From Candidatus Thorarchaeota archaeon (GTDB lineage: Archaea; Asgardarchaeota; Thorarchaeia; Thorarchaeales; Thorarchaeaceae): a DNA stretch of 43,459 nt. The position numbers were made by a program, and so were the translations under genes. The stretch is from positions 1 through 43,459 of the forward strand of contig DXJO01000010.1 in assembly GCA_019057475.1 (NCBI GenBank), given 5' to 3'. The notes under the pieces were generated by a model. The model was not told the origin of the DNA. It saw only the letters and a list, made by a program, of their open reading frames with translations, and ran no database searches. Shown here in pieces: positions 42,455 to 43,459 of this stretch (its first letter is position 1; each line of letters begins with the position of its first letter).

Positions 42455-43087
42455 ATGCTGGACTTCGAAATTGCGGGGCCTATTGTAGGTGTGCTGGTCG
42501 TAGTCGATGTGGCATTGTATATCTACATGGATGTGAAGAAGATTCAGGGGAGAGGACTCTCCGCCATGAGGGAGTCCGACGCCGTTTTGCCCAAGTCTGC
42601 TATGGTGGCACTCGCAGCTTCAACTCTGCTGGCCTTTGCTTTGGTTTTACTGATTCCAATTGCTTGGCTCACCTCGCAAGGGCCAGTCCTTGTTCAGTCG
42701 GTGTTCCCTATTGCTGATAGTCCGGTTCTTCTCTGGTCAGGAGGATTAGTGATTCTGGGTGGGGGTGTGATACTCCACGGTTGGTCAAGAAAGGTTCAAC
42801 AGTCACACGCATCTTCATGGGCGATGGCTGAAACGCACAAGCTTATCATGAAAGGGCCCTATTCTCGAATCCGTCATCCATCCTACCTGTCCTATGTCCT
42901 ATCTTTCATCGGACTTGTGCTCATGATGCCCTCTGTGCTAACAGTCATGCTTCTTGTTGGTATTCCTGGGTACTACACGGCAGCAGTGCGAGAGGAACAA
43001 CTCCTAATTTCCCACTTCGGCAATGGCTACCGGAACTACATAATGAAAACCGGCCGGTTCATACCCAAACTGAGGAAGCATAACTAG
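42455..43087 (+). CDS. Membrane methyltransferase, ICMT/PEMT-like
   Basis: 210 residues from ATG 42455, with an AT-rich box about 25 bases upstream. The frame is open to an ATG at 42269, but that stretch overlaps the hdrA start and has unlike composition, so I reject it. Four or five membrane helices. The C-terminal signature KGPYSRIRHPSYLSYVLSFIGLVL and EEQLLISHFGNGYRNYIMKTGRFIP matches isoprenylcysteine/phospholipid methyltransferase proteins, which use SAM; the substrate is unknown. Divergent from hdrA. Confidence 0.9.
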   Translation: MLDFEIAGPIVGVLVVVDVALYIYMDVKKIQGRGLSAMRESDAVLPKSAMVALAASTLLAFALVLLIPIAWLTSQGPVLVQSVFPIADSPVLLWSGGLVILGGGVILHGWSRKVQQSHASSWAMAETHKLIMKGPYSRIRHPSYLSYVLSFIGLVLMMPSVLTVMLLVGIPGYYTAAVREEQLLISHFGNGYRNYIMKTGRFIPKLRKHN

Positions 43088-43184
43088 CTCTGGGATTATG
43101 TGGTCACGACATAGTCGGTCGTATTCACCAAAACGGTAAAAAGTGATGCTCGACGCCAACCGCTTACCTCTTGGAGGAATCGAA

Positions 43185-43459
43185 ATGACTGGTAAGGTTT
43201 GGAGCTATATCACAGACAAACTCGAGAGCGAAGGTGCATTGCACATGTCCTTGCTGGATCCTGATCCTCTCAAGATGACGACCGAAACAGTCGTAAAAAT
43301 GGCAAAGCTTGCTGAAACAGCCGGTTCGGATGCTATCATGATAGGTGGCAGCACTGCATTTGGCATCATCGACGAATCTGTGAAAGCAATCACGGAGGCT
43401 GTGGACATACCCACGATACTCTTCCCAGGTAACCTTACCGGCGTATCAAAACACGCTGA
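43185..43459 (+). CDS. Geranylgeranylglyceryl phosphate synthase, partial
   Basis: 91 residues to the right edge, continuing outside. GGAGG-type site (TTGGAGGA, 43171-43178) before ATG. ALHMSLLDPDPLKM, AGSDAIMIGGSTAFG and VDIPTILFPGNLTGVSKHA are the TIM-barrel motifs of GGGP synthase: the metal/phosphate site and IPTILFPGN. It joins sn-glycerol-1-phosphate to geranylgeranyl diphosphate, the first committed step of archaeal ether lipids. Confidence 0.93.
   Translation, partial: MTGKVWSYITDKLESEGALHMSLLDPDPLKMTTETVVKMAKLAETAGSDAIMIGGSTAFGIIDESVKAITEAVDIPTILFPGNLTGVSKHA

Overview
The window is archaeal DNA. It carries most of an S10/spc-type ribosomal cluster in archaeal gene order, with archaeal/eukaryotic-only proteins (L14e, L19e, L32e, L34e, S4e), Rpp29, archaeal adenylate kinase AdkA, an archaeal RNase P RNA and, at the right edge, geranylgeranylglyceryl phosphate synthase. 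The secreted NosD-type beta-helix proteins with cadherin/Ig-like repeats, the basic tails on ribosomal proteins and a DUF106 (EMC3/Oxa1-like) insertase suggest an Asgard archaeon, perhaps Thorarchaeota-like. That placement is inference from style, not proof.

Layout. (1) 1-7.8 kb: three large cell-surface beta-helix proteins, two on the minus strand and one divergent on the plus strand, followed by a clear hairpin/T-run terminator. The leftmost gene runs off the window and contains an exact 66-bp tandem duplication, one beta-helix rung long. (2) 8.0-12.2 kb, minus strand: adkA, DUF106, rpl34e, cmk, rpl14e, cbf5/truB and then the RNase P RNA gene, which appears in no protein-coding frame. (3) 12.2-15.3 kb: two genes separate adkA from secY, a secreted prenyltransferase-toroid protein and a zinc-ribbon protein. 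(4) 15.4-26.8 kb, minus strand: rpl22-rps3-rpl29-rnp1-rps17-rpl14-rpl24-rps4e-rpl5-rps14-rps8-rpl6-rpl32e-rpl19e-rpl18-rps5-rpl30-hsp20-rpl15-secY. The usual upstream L3-L4-L23-L2-S19 block is absent, and a small heat-shock protein gene sits between L30 and L15. RNase P RNA and its protein subunit Rpp29 therefore both lie in this window. (5) 27.1-28.6 kb: two wHTH/zinc-ribbon proteins and an orphan 2[4Fe-4S] ferredoxin.

(6) 28.8-36.2 kb is the accessory island. A giant 1806-aa protein has a complete RecB/Cas4-type PD-(D/E)XK motif set followed by what looks like a decayed RecA-fold ATPase. It is divergent from a TnpB whose canonical RuvC-II glutamate is lost, with a Fanzor-like alternative glutamate before the zinc ribbon. 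The tnpB 3' end and the bases after it fold into strong hairpins ending in a three-way junction, as expected of an omega RNA. A second compact structured element with its own TATA box lies between the two genes. No TnpA is present. This is the best candidate for something undescribed, but linkage between the two genes is only adjacency.

(7) 36.3-43.5 kb: small conserved hypotheticals, a DUF211 protein, hydrogenase maturation protein HypD, MobA, a four-cluster HdrA, an ICMT-like membrane methyltransferase and the start of GGGP synthase. HypD and HdrA point to hydrogen/heterodisulfide-type anaerobic metabolism. Many genes have a TATA box about 25 bp before the start codon, so leaderless transcripts are common here; other genes use Shine-Dalgarno sites and GTG/TTG starts.
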